Positions 47,159 to 62,100 of a stretch of 64,000 bases of DNA are shown here, one piece after another. The DNA is from Anniella stebbinsi (taxonomy: Eukaryota; Chordata; Lepidosauria; Squamata; Anniellidae). How positions within the stretch are numbered: the stretch's first letter is position 1; each line of letters begins with the position of its first letter. The notes beneath the pieces are model-generated. The model was not told the DNA's origin and did no database searches. It worked only from the letters and a program-made list of their open reading frames with translations. The DNA lies in the NCBI GenBank assembly GCA_029215795.1, contig JARDYH010000002.1, forward strand, positions 296,515,973-296,579,972, read 5' to 3'. The translations under genes were made by a program, and so were the position numbers.

Positions 47159-50100
47159 ATCTCGCATCTGAGCCACTTCATCATCAGAAAATGGATTGCA
47201 GCAATTTTGAACCAAATTTCATTAGCAATGCTGGCTGGTCCGTGTGCATTTGTACATTTCCCCCTTCCCAAAGTACTTCTTCAGATGTGGCAGAAATCCC
47301 ACCAGCAGGAAATCTTTTTTTTTTTCATTTAGATGCATTAGCAATGTACTTTCTGGATATATTTGCTTAATTGTTTGCATAATGATACTACATTAGGATT
47401 CATAAGATAGTCAATCAACATATCAGTAAGAAAATGAATTTATGGATGTAACTACCCTTTTTTCCCATTCTTGGTACGTAGTGACACACACTGACAGTTA
47501 AGAGACTAGCACCTTCCTGTACGGCTGCCGCATCAAAAGCTGACTCACCCACTAATATATTGTGACCAAGCTAGGCAGAGTTTCTCACATTTTCTGTCAA
47601 GCTCTTTAAAAGTAAAAAGCCCGTAGAGGAACTGCCAGTGCCAGTGCCAGTGACTAGAAAGATGTGCCATTTTCATAAATCATGGCTGAGGATTTGTGCT
47701 GGAAGATGAGAGCGACTGTCAAGATCTGCCTCTTGATATTATATGGTATCCCTTCCAAGTAAATTAAGATTTGAGTCCAAAGTCATTTCAGGCATTGTTG
47801 AATATAGGGAGAAGAGGAAACAAGTGCCTTGTGTCCCCGTTCTGATTCTTGATATAGGTCTTGCATCTCCCATCTGGATATATGCAAGATGCCCCTGCAT
47901 TGCAACATTGGACATCTTCCCATGGCAGAGAGTTCTTTAAAAGTTATATTTTGGATGATACAGAGAAGCAGCAAGAAAAGGAAATAGAAGGGATGCCCCC
48001 TTACGGTCATCCCTGCTCCTAGGTTTCATAACTTAATTGCCCTTTTCAGACAACACATTAAGCCATGATGGTTAAGCGTTTTGAGCTAACCATAATTGCT
48101 TAGCGTGTCATATGAAGGGTGTTTTTCCAAACCATTGTGGCTACATAATCACGGTTTAACCACGCTCATTAACCACACACTGCAAAAAGGTTAGTGGCCC
48201 TAACCATGGCTTAGCGTGTTGTCTGTACGGCTCCTGTGGTTAACCAAGTGCTGATATAGAGCTCCGCAGCAAGAGTGGCTAAAAAAAACTGATGTCACTG
48301 CTGCCACCACACGGGAGATCAGCATGGACAAAATCTGCGTAGCAAACATATGAAGCGGCAGCCAAGAGCCAGCTCCCTTGCGATCCCTCCTTGCCCAGAG
48401 CACACAATTTGAGAAGCATGCCGAGATCAAAGCTATTTTTGAGTGAGAGGAAGCACAGAAGAAGCGCAAGAGAACAAGGATGCAGATGTGGTGAGGGGCC
48501 GAGGTGGGAGCTGTCATCGCACTGTAGGGATGTCATGGCGGTCTGCGAGAGGGGAGTTCCGATGTTCTCCTCCCCCAATCAGCGAGCTGTGAGGCACTCA
48601 CGGACCTGCTTGCAAAACGCCATATCCTTGTAGCGAGTCACCATTTTGCACAAAAATGGCGGCTCTGGTTCCCCCCCCCCGCCCCCGTAAAAGCCTTTTA
48701 CATAAATTGCAGCTGTAAAGGGCCCATTTACACAAGATTACAGGTGTAAGTGGTGCATCCTCTCCTATAATTTTGTGTACATCCTCACAAGCCTCTAAGC
48801 CATTCAGAGGCTTGTGCAGCAGTTTGGCAAGCACCCAGCAAAAACAGGTGCGGGTGAGTCCATCTACCCCTATTACACTTTGGGGCAGCCCCGAGGCCCA
48901 AGGCATCCTCAGCACTATCAGGAATGAAAAACTCTTCCCATGGTTCTCCAAGCAGTTGCAGAAGAGCAACTACTCCTGGACCCCGCAGCAGTGCAATGGA
49001 GGTGCAAGAAGGGAGGTTAGGCATGGTGGAGGGTGGTTAGGGTAACCATGCTGTGGGCTGTAATTCTTTGATCATGTGGCGGGAGCATGCAGTATGGGTA
49101 GTGTTAACCACCATGAACCATGGTTAGCCTAACCACCCTTTCCTAAGTCATGTCTAACAGGGCCAAAAAGTCAGCTCTAAGGGCTGCCAACCAACTAAAT
49201 TGTTTGGCTGATTACCTGTTTAGCTTTAATAAATGGTGCAATTGTTCTTTTACTTGCTATATTCTTTAATTATAAGTGTATGACTTTTTCACCAGGCTTT
49301 GGTTGGTGGATTTTAGTGTTCTAGCAAAACAAACAAACATGATCCCGCAAGCCTAAAGACTGCTCAGCCTTGTAATATATTACGCTACACTATAATAATA
49401 TTATACTGATCTGTGCTATACTAGTGGCTTTGATGCACACACAAAATTCCACATGCTCTGGAGATGCTCTGTTCTTTACTATGTGTCCAGCAGTGCCACA
49501 CAAGTACTGTACTGAAAAGAATGAGGCAGCAGTTTCTGCTACTGAGCTCTAGAGCTGTCCAGATTCTGCAAAGTGATTCACTGTGCTAATTTATTATCAA
49601 GATAATTTATGGAAGTCACTACTAGCCCTATTTTTCAACTGAAAGAGAGTGATACCCACAGTATAGATGGACCATTATATCTATAGCATATCTGTCCAAA
49701 AGATTGCATGGACTGGCTAAATACTAACTGGCTGGCTCATAATAAGCATGCATTAAATGATGATTTTGTCAAAAATATTTACTATGTAAGAAAATCCTCT
49801 TTGATCAATTCCCTGAGTCAGAAGTTGCATGTAAGTTGCTGACAGCAGTGCCATTTAAAACATGGTTTACATTTTTTATTGTTATTTTGCTAAGGATCTG
49901 TGAATAAATTGTTGCATTTGATGAAGAAATGCAAATCAATACACAAAACTGCAGGCAGTTCTCTATGGAAACGGAGAACCAGGCAAAATGGTTGTGTTGG
50001 TATTACTAATATGCATTCCCAATACTTGAGTATGGAAAAACATGCCATAATCATTATCCTATTAATCTTCTAAGCTACCCTATGAAATTATCATCCTTCT

Positions 50101-53100
50101 TATTTTTAAGATATAGAACTGTTATAAAGAGACAGTGACTTACTTGCCCAAGGATGTCCTGTAATTCCACTTGAATCTATGTCCAAGAGTCCAGCTATAT
50201 GTTAGTTTAAAGATACAGTCAGCAGCTATATTTCTTCTTATTATTCAAAAATATATGTGGGGGACCAAATCTAGATTGGGAACCTAGTGTGGAGGTTTGG
50301 AACCTTGAACCCTCCCCAGTCCCAGTCTGAATTGGGAGCCTGTGCCTGAAATTTGTATTGCCCCCAAATAATCCATTCATTTCAACGGATGCTTTTTTGG
50401 GTAATGCATATTGCAGGTGAAGGGATAATGTTCTTCTACCCACCATGCTAAAGTTCAAATCTGGATTGAAACCTTAACATGTACTTAACGTGCACCCTTG
50501 ATAGGTATCTGTTCCATATCTTAAAAATACAATTTTTGTTTATTTGTATGTTATAAGGAGATTTTGAAGATTAATAGGATAATGACTGTAACTTATTTTT
50601 CAGTTACCTGTTGTGCATCATGCAATACAAAATAATTCAGAAAAAAGCCAGAGATTTTATTGCTGGACAAATTATTCCAGTTACTGTCTCTTTTTCCCCC
50701 ACAAAGATGCATGTTTGCAATACTTCTCTCTTTCTTTTAAGTAGATCACAGAGCCTGCCCGCTCCAATTTCAGCACATGTTCTCTGAGTTACATTGTTAA
50801 GTTCATGTCCTGATTTATAAGACTCGGCATGCTGGCATTTAATGTGTCAGTGAGATATATATTGTGTGAGCAGCGCTCATTGGGTCTGGTTGGTGAAGGG
50901 ATGAGAACAAATTAGGCAAACAGGCATAGCTGGATAAGAAATTGGCCACAAGTTTATTGACTCACTTGAATAGGCTTGGTGGCGGCATAGGGCGTGGATC
51001 CTGTAATTGGCCAGCCCACCTTCAGACCGCTTCCGCTTCCTGGCCCGCATGCCAGGGGCACTGGTGGTGGATAGTAGGGCCAGGGACACACCATGGCATG
51101 GACCGCTAATGTGAACCCCTTTCCAACTCCCCGGACGTGGCCAGCTCGCAGCCCCCATGCTCATCTGGTCTTGGTGCCACGTCCCTGAGATCAACTCACT
51201 ACCAGGAGTGAGTGGATGGGGAAGTCAGCAACTGCAATCCTTAAGCCGCATGGGAAGACTACCTTTTGGAGCCTCACGTTGAACTGGAGTCAGAACAAAG
51301 GAGAGTTCTCACTCTGCCAGGTCTGCCTCTTTGGCCACAACCCATCATCCTGTCGATTGGCTCACCAGTCTCCTCCTGGGAAGGAGATGCTGCTGCTGGG
51401 TCTGTGCTGCTGCGGATGCTGTGCCACTGCTCTCCACCAGCCTTTCTCCCTTTGCTGCTGACCAGCGCGCCTCACAATTCACTGCTCCCCATTATGTGGG
51501 GTACTCGGTTTGCAAAATGTCACAAAGTATGCCGTTATGGTGGCATCTAGTGCCAGTTTGCAAAACATTAGAGTAAGGTTGCCAATTTCTGCTGTCATAT
51601 TTTATTATGTATTTACATTTGAGCCTGTGTTATGCTGGTCTTATAACCGTAATAAATATTTGATTTGATTTGATTTGACCCTGTGTTTATTAAACCTCTA
51701 GCACTGCTGCTCTTGAATAATCATGATTGCCTTTAAAACAATAGCCTCATAGTTAATGAAAACGCACATTCAAGGACAACAATGGATTAAATGTAGGGAG
51801 TACAGAGTATTAAACTAAGTGTGGTGATGGTCTAGCATATGGACTTGCTTTTCTGTGTCTTGTTGAGCTGACCTCCTTTCAAAATTGGTTTCTCTGGCTC
51901 TTTATGAATACCTTTCTTTTTTTCTCCTTGCTCTGTTTTCTGCAAACCTTTTTTCTTTCAAATTCAGGGACTCCGTGCCTCTTCCCCCAGTGTAAGTAAA
52001 TGAAGAGGCAATCTAATTTTAAAACAAGATGCTGACTAGGTTTCAAACAGTGCAGCAAACTTTAGCAATTCACGTTCAGGCTCACACTTACTTCAAGAAA
52101 CCCATTACCTAGTTTCTAACCTGCATTTCAGTAGTGTTTTCATTTAAATTCCAGCAACAACACAGCCTCACTTGGAGTGGAATGTTGCCGATGCCGGCAC
52201 ACATGTTATCCTGCACCATCTTTTCCCAACCTGGTGCCCTCCAGATGTTTTGTACTACAACTCCAGCAAACCTGACCCAGCATGAGAGTTGTAATCCAGT
52301 ACAGCTGGTGGGCATCAGGTTGGAAAAGGCTGTCCTACATGGTCTATTCTGCAATAGAGCGCTGTAGCCCATATTATTTTATGTCATAACTTTACAGAGG
52401 AGCACATTGTCATCAGTGCTTACAATCTGCTTAATTCATTTTACTTCGTGGTAATTGTCATCTGTGTCCATGCTATGCTAGAGTAGTCTGCAGCTGCACC
52501 TCAGATTTTCACTTACCTATAGAGCTGCTGCACTGAAGACAATGACGAGAGTGCTTCAATGTGTGGAGCTCTGTGTACACATTGGATCTCCAAAAGTGTT
52601 TGAATTATGTTGGTTGGAGAGGTAGAGGGTCTCCCGTGGCTTCCCCAATTTTAGCCATATTATGCCCTCCCTTAAGATAGTCATCTTAAAATGATAAATA
52701 ATGTGGCCAGCATAAAATAAAAGGACCCTTCCCATGTTATGCAAGCACTGATCCCCAGTGTACAAAGCAATTCACACACATTATCTTGGTAATCCTTACA
52801 ACAACCCTCTAAGGTAGATGATGATGATTGTACAGATGTGGGGGAGGGGGTTGCTGAGGTTGATAAATATGTAGCGAATTGCTTGTGGCCACCTCCTGAA
52901 CCACTTAGTTCGAGCCAGGAACTTTCCTGCTCCCAGCTAATGCTATACCAAATATGCTTAAATCTGGATAATTAATCGCCACATAAATGGCCACTACTTT
53001 TTTGGGGACATATTCCAGGTTTTCTCTAACCTATTGAATTCTGGCTTCCATTCTGAATGTACTCTCCTTTCTAGAGGCCACAATGCAGGGTGGGACCCAA

Positions 53101-56100
53101 AGGCTTGCATGCAGAACTCTAAAATATGAGCCGAGCTCTCCATAGCCCCCCCCCCCCCAGCTCTTCTTGCCCCTTGAAAAACTGCTCCAGTTTCTTTTTT
53201 GGCAATGCAAATTGCAGTCATACCCCCCCCCCCCCATACTGATGTGGACCACTTGAGGGGATGCAGAGGGTCAAAGCCCCACTACTCCCCATGCTAGAAT
53301 CCCAAAGAGCTTCAGCTATTAAGTATGCATACTTTTGAGAAAGGAGCGGTGGGGCGGAGGATATATCTGCTAGTTAAACTTTTAAAGTAATGGTTAGCAG
53401 GGTGGATTTGATTTAAATCACTCTCACTTGGTTGCTGCTACAGTTCCACTGTTTGCTGTGTTGTAGCACTGGAATCTGAGGGCATATATGTTAAAATAAT
53501 CAGACCATAAAGAGCTCGATTTGAAACAATGGGAGAGGTGGAACGTGGGAAACACTGTTTCTGAAAGCCAACTTCAAATACTAGAAGCAGAGTAGTGGCT
53601 TGTATCCAAAATGGTCTGTTTGTCTGACAAAAAGAGCTTCGTTTGCAGGAAGGAAGGCTTTGGATGAAATTCGTCACTGAAGCTCAACCTTTGGCCCTCT
53701 AGATATTTTGGCCTACAGCTTCCATCAACCCTAGTCAGCATAGCCAATGGTGATGGATGCTAAGAGTTAGAGGGCAAAAACAATCTGGATGGTCACAAGT
53801 TGCCCATTCCTAGGCCTAAGCGCGTTTGGTGCCGTTTAGGGTGACTGGCATGTTTCTTGTCACTTAAAAAGAAAAAAGAGAAATGGTGCAAGGGCATTCT
53901 TTTCAACACTGTGTATGTTTAACGTTTATAGCTGAATAAAGAAAACAAGAACCTGAAAAGAATCAGCATGTTATATATAGCAAAACTGGGGCCAGATATC
54001 ATTACGGAAGAAATTAACATTGACGATGAAGATCCATCCACAGATACAGAAGGTAGCCCTAGCGCTTGTGACTCGGTGCAATGCCAGCAGATGATCAAAG
54101 GTGAGCCCTTGCCTCTGGATTAGAATGGGATTGCCTTTTGAAAAAGTGAGCATGCATATGGAATATCAAGTGGCACTGTAATGCATAGATGGTAGTCATA
54201 TAACGGAATTTGACTGCATTCCTACACACCCCACTGAACATAGTTCATGGGATCGTGCTGAGTGTAAACAACTGTAAACAACACTGGAAAGAGCGTGGCA
54301 TGCTTTTGATAGCAGGTTCCAAGGTTGCTTCACATGTGACAAGTTTCCTATATGGATATGTCCGTGAAGGAAATTGTGTTGGCTCCACATGTACACTACA
54401 ACATGATGGATGCACAGGCATTTTATTTTGCAGTGTATAAAAATCAGAGTAACCTCTGCTTAGCAGCAGGCTCTTGATATATACAGCTTTTCCTTTCAAC
54501 AATATAAATGGGTCCAATCCTTTCCCATTGTGAATATGTTGAAGAGGAAAATTCCATCTGCGTTCTTCATATTGCATACATACTTTGTACTTGCATTTTT
54601 GTAAACAACAATAAAATATCTCCTGTCCATTGAATAGCTTAGTTTCAAGCTAAAATCCACTCAGCACTGACTCAAAATAAATGTCTGTTGTGGATAGACC
54701 CATAGTTTCAGATTCTATGACCCCCTCTAGATGGATTCCGTTTGACGCCTGTTCCTCCGATTATGCGCATCTTCTCGGAAGCGCTTTATCGTAAATGCTT
54801 GAATGCAGGAGGTAATTGAGCACTCAACAGGTGACCTTACCGGTTGTTTCAAATGCGCTTTACAAGTAGTTAATGCGGAGAATCGCTTGTTCACATAGTC
54901 AAAATGCGCTTTAAAGGGCGGAGCAAAATAAAACTCGCTATTTAACGTGCATGCAAAGATGCGCATAAACGGAGAGAAAACGCGCCTCTACGCCCGATTT
55001 GCGCTCCGTTCTTGTAGAGGTAATTTTTTTAATGTGCCTTGAAAGAGCTTTAAATGCCTCTTATAGAGGCAGCCTTAAACTCTACTTTCAAAATGATCTT
55101 CCATAAAATCATGATTGTGGTATTTAGCAAAATACTTACCTGTTTAAATGATTTTTTAAAAAAAGAAACAGGTCCAAAACTAGGCGTAAGACTTCTGCCA
55201 GAAAAGCCTGTGTTAGGGTGCAGTTCAAATAATGACCAAACGGCTATATCATGGCAGCCATTCAGAAAATTTTTCTTTCTTCTACTTACTCCTTGTTGTG
55301 AAATGACTGTTGTTTCTCAACAGGACTGTTTAGGTTTAATTTTGATTAGCGTTGGTTACTTTGAAACTGGATTAGGCTTTTAAAATGATAATTATAAAAT
55401 GGTTTTTGCTTGGTTTGCTGTTGATTTTAAATGCTATGTTTTTGTGGGTTTTATATTGATTTTGAATTTTATTATACTTTTATATTATTTTATTATAATT
55501 ATGTTGTGTTAACCGCTCTGAAAGGGCTGTATGGCCCTTAAAGATAATATATATAATAACAATTTGTTTAATGTGGTGCATATAAAGTAATTGTTTGCTG
55601 TCCCATGAATGCTGAGAATCTGTTTAGGCAGGGATTGCCAATTTGTGGTTTATGACCTACAAATGCATTGTAGAGCCTTGTTGCAGTGATAGGGTTTGGA
55701 TGACACAATAAGCCATGATGGTTTATTTAACCCATCATGGGTTATCGTACCATCTGTCCACAATCTGCAATAAGTGTTATTTAAACCATCATGGGTTATT
55801 GTGTCATCTTGTGCTCTACAGTGAGTAACGTACTAACCCATCATGGATTAAAGTGACGTCGGAATGCAACTGCTGACACTAGGTTACAGGGAATGGGCAT
55901 TAAGGACACAAAACATGCATGGGCTTTGAATGTTGTTTAGAAACTAACAAATAGTTCAAGAGTCCCCTTTGGGATAGATCCTCTCTAAAGCAGGCTGAGA
56001 GAAGCCTACAGTCCTGTAGAACCAATTTTATAACATATATGGGCATTCAGACTATGAGGTCCCTGAAATGAAAATCAAACTAAAAAAGGACTAGACAAGG

Positions 56101-59100
56101 CAACCTGACTGAAAAAGCAGCTTGTAATAGTATCTGCATGTAAGGCATCTGCATTCTTAATAATTTAAGAACCTATTGATGCCAGATTCTTTAGCTTTTC
56201 TACCAGGGTATTCCTTTCTATGCCTACTCAGTGTGTGTGTGTGTGTGTGTGTTTTGTCTCAAATGAAAAATAACTCCCACCACCACTCTTGAAAATGTAG
56301 ATCTGCAAGATCAAATTATATATCTTCAGGAGGAAAAGAAGACCATTGCCATTGAGCTGGAAAACCTGAAGAGCAGCGTTGTAGAAGAAATTGTAGAAGT
56401 AAGTATCGTGGAAATAAAACAGAGAGTCTGCGAACCTGATCTGGACTTTTTGTGCCTAGTTTTGATGAAGTATTTGAATGCTACCCAATCCCACAAGTTT
56501 ACTGGTGTTGTGTTGTTGTTTTTTATTTTTTGTACCCCATTTCCCAGGTCTTCTTTAGATGAATAATTATCTGCTGGTATCTAGAAAGAGGAGTATGGTT
56601 GGTAAACGATGCTTTGTAATGGCATTTGAGTATTTGGGTATTCAGGTGGATGGACTTAATTTATAACTAACTAGCCTCCTGTGAAGCCACATTCACTGGG
56701 GCTTCTGTAGTAGTTGGGGATAAGGAATCCCTCCTAATGACCTTCTCCCAAAGTGTAGCTCCAGGATTTTGGAGTTTTTTGCGAAGGCCATCAGTTGGCT
56801 CCCATAATCAGCAAGTGGAGGCCATGACGGAGTCTGTGAGTCAAAATCACTCTTATTTTGCAGGGCTGGAAATTGGCAAACTCTGCATTTCCTGTATAAT
56901 GCTATTGTATTATGCTGAGCAAAGCTATAGCCAGAATGTTAGCTATATGTCTGTGAGTCTCCTGGCCCTTGATTTCCACAAGCAGTCTTGGGAGGGGCTG
57001 AAATTCAGTGGTAGAACATTTGCTTTTCATGCAGAATGACCCAGGTTCAATCCCCAGTATCTCCAGGTAGGATGAAGAAAGAATCCTGCCTGAAACCCTG
57101 GAGACCTGCTGCCAGTGATTGTTGACAACACTGGCCTAGATTGACCTACGGTCTGAGCTGATATAGGACAGATTCCTATGTTCCTAATCTTGCTAGCTAG
57201 AGTTTAAATTTTTTATATACAAACACTTAAAACCCTTTTTGCTGTACATGAGTAGCAAAGAATTTATTGATACTTCCCAGGTCCCAATTGTTGTTAAATA
57301 AAAGCACTTAAGTACTCTAGCTGTTTCAATCCGACTTTAGCTGGAAGCAAGTCCCATTTTAAATCAGTGGCACATGTCCCAATACACTTGCTTAGAATTG
57401 CATAGTTAGCTAGAAAATGGATGAGCAACAGCTTCTTGTAACTTCTTAGAAAACTTAGAACATTAGCAAAATCAGCCAAGCATATTGGAACACTCCATGC
57501 TTGTGATCTCAATGGGCAACTCCTAAGGAAATATTATTTTTTGCATGTTGGATAGGTGACTAGATAGAGGTATAACCAAATTTAGTGTCCTAATGCTTTG
57601 GTTGTCCTGATTATCTCTGTTTTATATATTCATTCCTCACTTCTAGGTAAACAAAGTCAAGGAAGAAAATGCAGCTCTGACAGCAGAAGTTCAAAAACAA
57701 CAGGAAGTGTTGGAAAAATGTAATCGAAGTACGTATGCATGCTTCATAGCCTATTTCTCCTTTTTGCTTTCTCATCACCAGCATTTTGAGAGCTATGTGG
57801 CAATTCTTCTATATATAGTGAGACTAAAAACAGAAAACCAAACTCGGGACAACTGTACTAGTGCTTAACAGGTCCTACAGGCCAGAGCAGTGTTAGGTTT
57901 TCCATGGAGATTCTGCCCTAAATGGTCTCCTTGTAGTGAACAATCCTCCCAATGATAATGTCTAAAACTACTTACTGTATGAATAGTTGCCATTGTCTTG
58001 CAAATTTCTACACCTCACTCTCTGATCCAGGTGGCTACTAGCCAGGAGTGTTTGATATGCAATCATGTTATAAGTTGTTCTAGATGTTATGATTGAGATG
58101 GAGATTGTTAGCTGCAGTTACACCATTTTCAGTCACATTCCCATCATAATTGCAACAAGTCCTGTAGGCCCAAGACTGTCAGATACCAAAGAAGACACAT
58201 TGTGGTAAAATGTGATCTTCCATAGGGATTGAGAGACAATGGAAAAGTGAAACTGAAAGCAAAGGGATGGAAGCACAAGGAATAGAAGACTGCATGAGTG
58301 AATTTGTTTGAACCATTCCCTAATTTGTAGTCAATGAAATAGTCATTGTTAAGTTACTGCAGTCTCTGGCATTTATTAAAAGAGATTGCCCAGAATGGCT
58401 GAATTCAGCCAAAAAAGTAGACAAAGCTAGGAATTATACTGTGGTTTCCTGAGATTCACTTGAAACAGATGTGCCACCCTTGCTTTTATTATGAATGCTA
58501 CAGGTAAGGGAGATGCCTGGCCCTTTACATATTTTAAATTATCATTAAATCAAAATTACACATAGGACTGCCTTTGAAGACAGTTGAAACTGCAGATAAT
58601 TCAAATTACAGTTGCTAGACTGTTAACAGGACCATATCTTGCCTATCTTTAGACAGTGTTACTGGCCCCTAGTATGTTTCTGGGCTCAGTTCAAAGTGCT
58701 AGCACTTACTTTAAAGCCATATACAACTTGGACCCAGCTGTCCCATAACAGTCTCTCTGGTCACTGAAATGATCATCTCACACTTTTCTTCAGGTCCTCC
58801 TACCTTCTGAGATATGCCAGGTGGCAACTGGAAAGAGAGGCTTTTTCAGGTGATGGTGCTGTGCCGTTAGAATGCCCTCCCCATTGATGCCATTCTGCCA
58901 CAAACAGCAGACCTCATTCTTGCAGGCATCTGAAACTTACAAGCACTTGGGGTGGTAGTTCTATCTCCACTATGCTATCTAGAGGTTTTATTGCTGGGTT
59001 TCCTGCTGTTCTTTTTATATGTTCCGTTCTGTGATACTGCATTATATTTGTATTTTCACTTTAAGCTGCTCTGAGAACACTTGTGTTTGAAGTACGGGGG

Positions 59101-62100
59101 TATAAATTTAAAAAAACAAATAATATTCATGCAGTTTGTGCTCTGATGGCATGGCCTGATATGACTTATGCAACCATTGAAGAAAGTTCTGCCTTTGCTT
59201 TCTCCTGATCACCACAGATGGGCCCATGGTTGTAAACCACCCATGGTCACAGATCCTATTTGAGCTGCCCAGAGCTTCCGGCACTCCCCCCCCCCCCCCC
59301 CAAATAGTAGCTGTCGTGTGCAAAACAGGGCTTGGCCCCTCAGAATCTACTTTGCACTAGCAAACTTTTTCCACAGTCCTGATACCGTATTATTAATTTG
59401 TGACAATATATAAAATGTGACACCAGCTCTTTCATCTCCCATGTGAGGGGCGAGCTGGGTATGAATGATGTTTGTATGGCAGGACTAAAGTACGACCTGG
59501 GGCTTAGAGCAGGATCAAGCACTGGGCAGAGGCAAGACAAGATGAGGTTCAAGAATGCTAGAGCACACTTGCAGAAGGCAAGCAACAGGAATTCAGCAAA
59601 GGATTAGGTGAAGGCTCCATAGAGGCTGCATAGCCTACAGCAGGAGCATTGTTAATCCTAAATCGGGGTGCAGAATTTCTTTGAGCCCAAAAGCCATGTT
59701 ACGGTAGCAGGCATGTCTGGAGGCAAAAGAGGCAGGGCTGAAAATACCAGCATACTTTAGCTTAAACCTTATTGCCATACCAAAACTTGGGAGGAGCATT
59801 GCAAACTTTTAGCAGGGGAAAAAACTGTAAAAGCCAGGAAACCACCAGCCGATCAGCATTTTGGGGGATGGGGTGTAGCCCCCTGGCACCTCAAGCAGGC
59901 CAGATTTGGCCCCAGGCCTGAAATTCTGCACCCTGGCGTACAGAAATCAATATCCAGAAGGATCTAGGGATTTTTTGCTGTGGACCAGTCAGCTAGTGCT
60001 TCTTGTTTTCTTTTTCTCCTTCTGGGAGAAGAAACCGATGAGGCCAGGGCATCCAAATCAGTTCCAGCTGTGAATCATTTCAGGTCAATAGGATCGGGCT
60101 TTGTAGTGAGTTATGACTTGCTTACCAATATTTTGGTGGTGCAGATCTGATCAAAGACTCTGATTATGCCCAGCCAAACCCCTTTTAATCTTCCTCATTG
60201 CCACAACTCTCTTTATAAAAATGCAAATTGATCATTGGGTAGCTCTGGGCCATTGTGGGTTCACATTGCAAAGGATCTTTGCACTATTCTTGGACTGTTC
60301 TGGTACTGGCAAGGGAGTGCTCCCAAAGACTTACTGAGTCTAGATTTTGAAATTCCCTGCCATTATTCTGAATCCCAGCTTTTAGAGTTGAAGTATGGCA
60401 CAAGATCAGGGCCTGTGAGCAGTCATTAAGAGATTGTAAAGAGTTTATTCAATCTCAGGCGTGGGCAGAACAATGCAAAATTGATATTGTGCACACTCTG
60501 GCTAATTTCAGCTAACAGCGTCTGCCCCAATTTTAAGAACTAAAGAGTTGCTTTGCAGGTGATGTGGGGACATGCGTGTTTTCTTCCATGTGCACTCAAT
60601 GGGGTGTTGGTGGGGTAGTCTCAGCCAATCCTGGCTCCGTAGTGTACATGCCTATATCAAAACCATGATTGAAAATGTATCTTTGTTGCATGTACATATT
60701 CACTTCAGTACAGCTAGGGGACATGCAAATATAAAAGCAGATTTCCCTAACTGAGGAACAATGTGAGCAAATGAGTGGGGGGGGGGATGGGTGGGTCCTG
60801 ATCCAGAGTTGCACATAAGTGGCCCCAATCTGGCAATTGTCAATAGATGATTGACAGTTTTTGAGAGTGGGGAACAGAAGTTGAGATTCAGTTCCCCTTC
60901 TCTCCCCTCCCTGCATGCAGATGGTTAGCAACATCACCAGTTGTATCTCTGGAGCTGTGCATAACCAGCTCCTGGCTGTCTTATGCACATATAGCTGGAA
61001 TACAGTCATCATGTTTTAAATATACATATAAAATGCTGGATGTTACTACTCATTTGTGCCATATGATGGCCTAAAGTTCCAGTTTGTAAAAGCTTCCCTA
61101 ACGGATAGGATAACCTGGAAGAAATTCTTTGTCATCACAGGCGACTGGCTTTTTGTATGCCTGCATAATACCATGTGTAGTGATACTGTTAGAGGAGATG
61201 GTAATCTCGTATACTCCAGCCTAGCGATAATATAATTTTACATATAGGGTACGTATTTTAAGAGTGTAAAACCCGCCAAAGCACTGGTATCCATGGGGAC
61301 CTATTCAAGAAATATAGGGATTAAGGCTACTAAGGGCTCCCACTCCAGATCATTTAGGATATATTTGTTAACCCTTGATGTCCTTTGACTATTCTGCCTT
61401 ATTCACAATCTGAATGGCTAGAATGGTAAAAGGATGGATTTTACCCCCCACCCCAGTCTTATCAATGCATACTTATGAGTGAAGTGGGAAATTTACATAG
61501 TATAATGAGTACTTCAAGTTACTTAATCCAATGTCAGAAGCTTTGGTCTTGTTTCTATGTTGCATCTGGGCTTAATTAAGGCTGTGTACACACATAACCC
61601 TATCAGGGTGATTATAGCTCTAAAAATACTCAAAGTCCGTGCATACCTTTGTGGTGTGTGTTCTGCTGCAATCTTAGATTTTGGGAAAATTCCAAGGTTA
61701 ACCCAGAAAACCTGATTCCTCCTGCAACAAGGGAGATGAAGGGAGATTCCACAGATCAAACGTGATTATCTGTTTGGGATGTCTGTTGGCTAATGCACGT
61801 GACTCCACTGGAGGAAAGTCACCAGACCTCTCCCCCATCAGAGAATTTTTGCAATGGCTTCTAAAGCGCATGGTGTGCCTTTTTTAAATAAAGTGAAGAC
61901 TGGGCACACATGTATATGTAGATACAACGTAGTTCAAGGCTACCCACTCCTCCCAGAGCAATAACAAGTTTATTTCAAGATTCCATTTCAAGACTGTTAT
62001 TTCTTACAATTTACAAATCGTTTTTTATTCTCCCGTCTCCCTCCCCAACGTTAGAGCTCAAGTTCCACTGGTTTTAAAATCTCTTTTTAGAAGACAAGGC

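Noticed and set aside
47075..47332. Frame rich in Ile/Tyr and Thr/His
   Set aside because: Translation of a TA/CA microsatellite.
57004..57060. tRNA gene
   Set aside because: A and B boxes are present, but no cloverleaf is completed and the sequence continues into a SINE body and tail.
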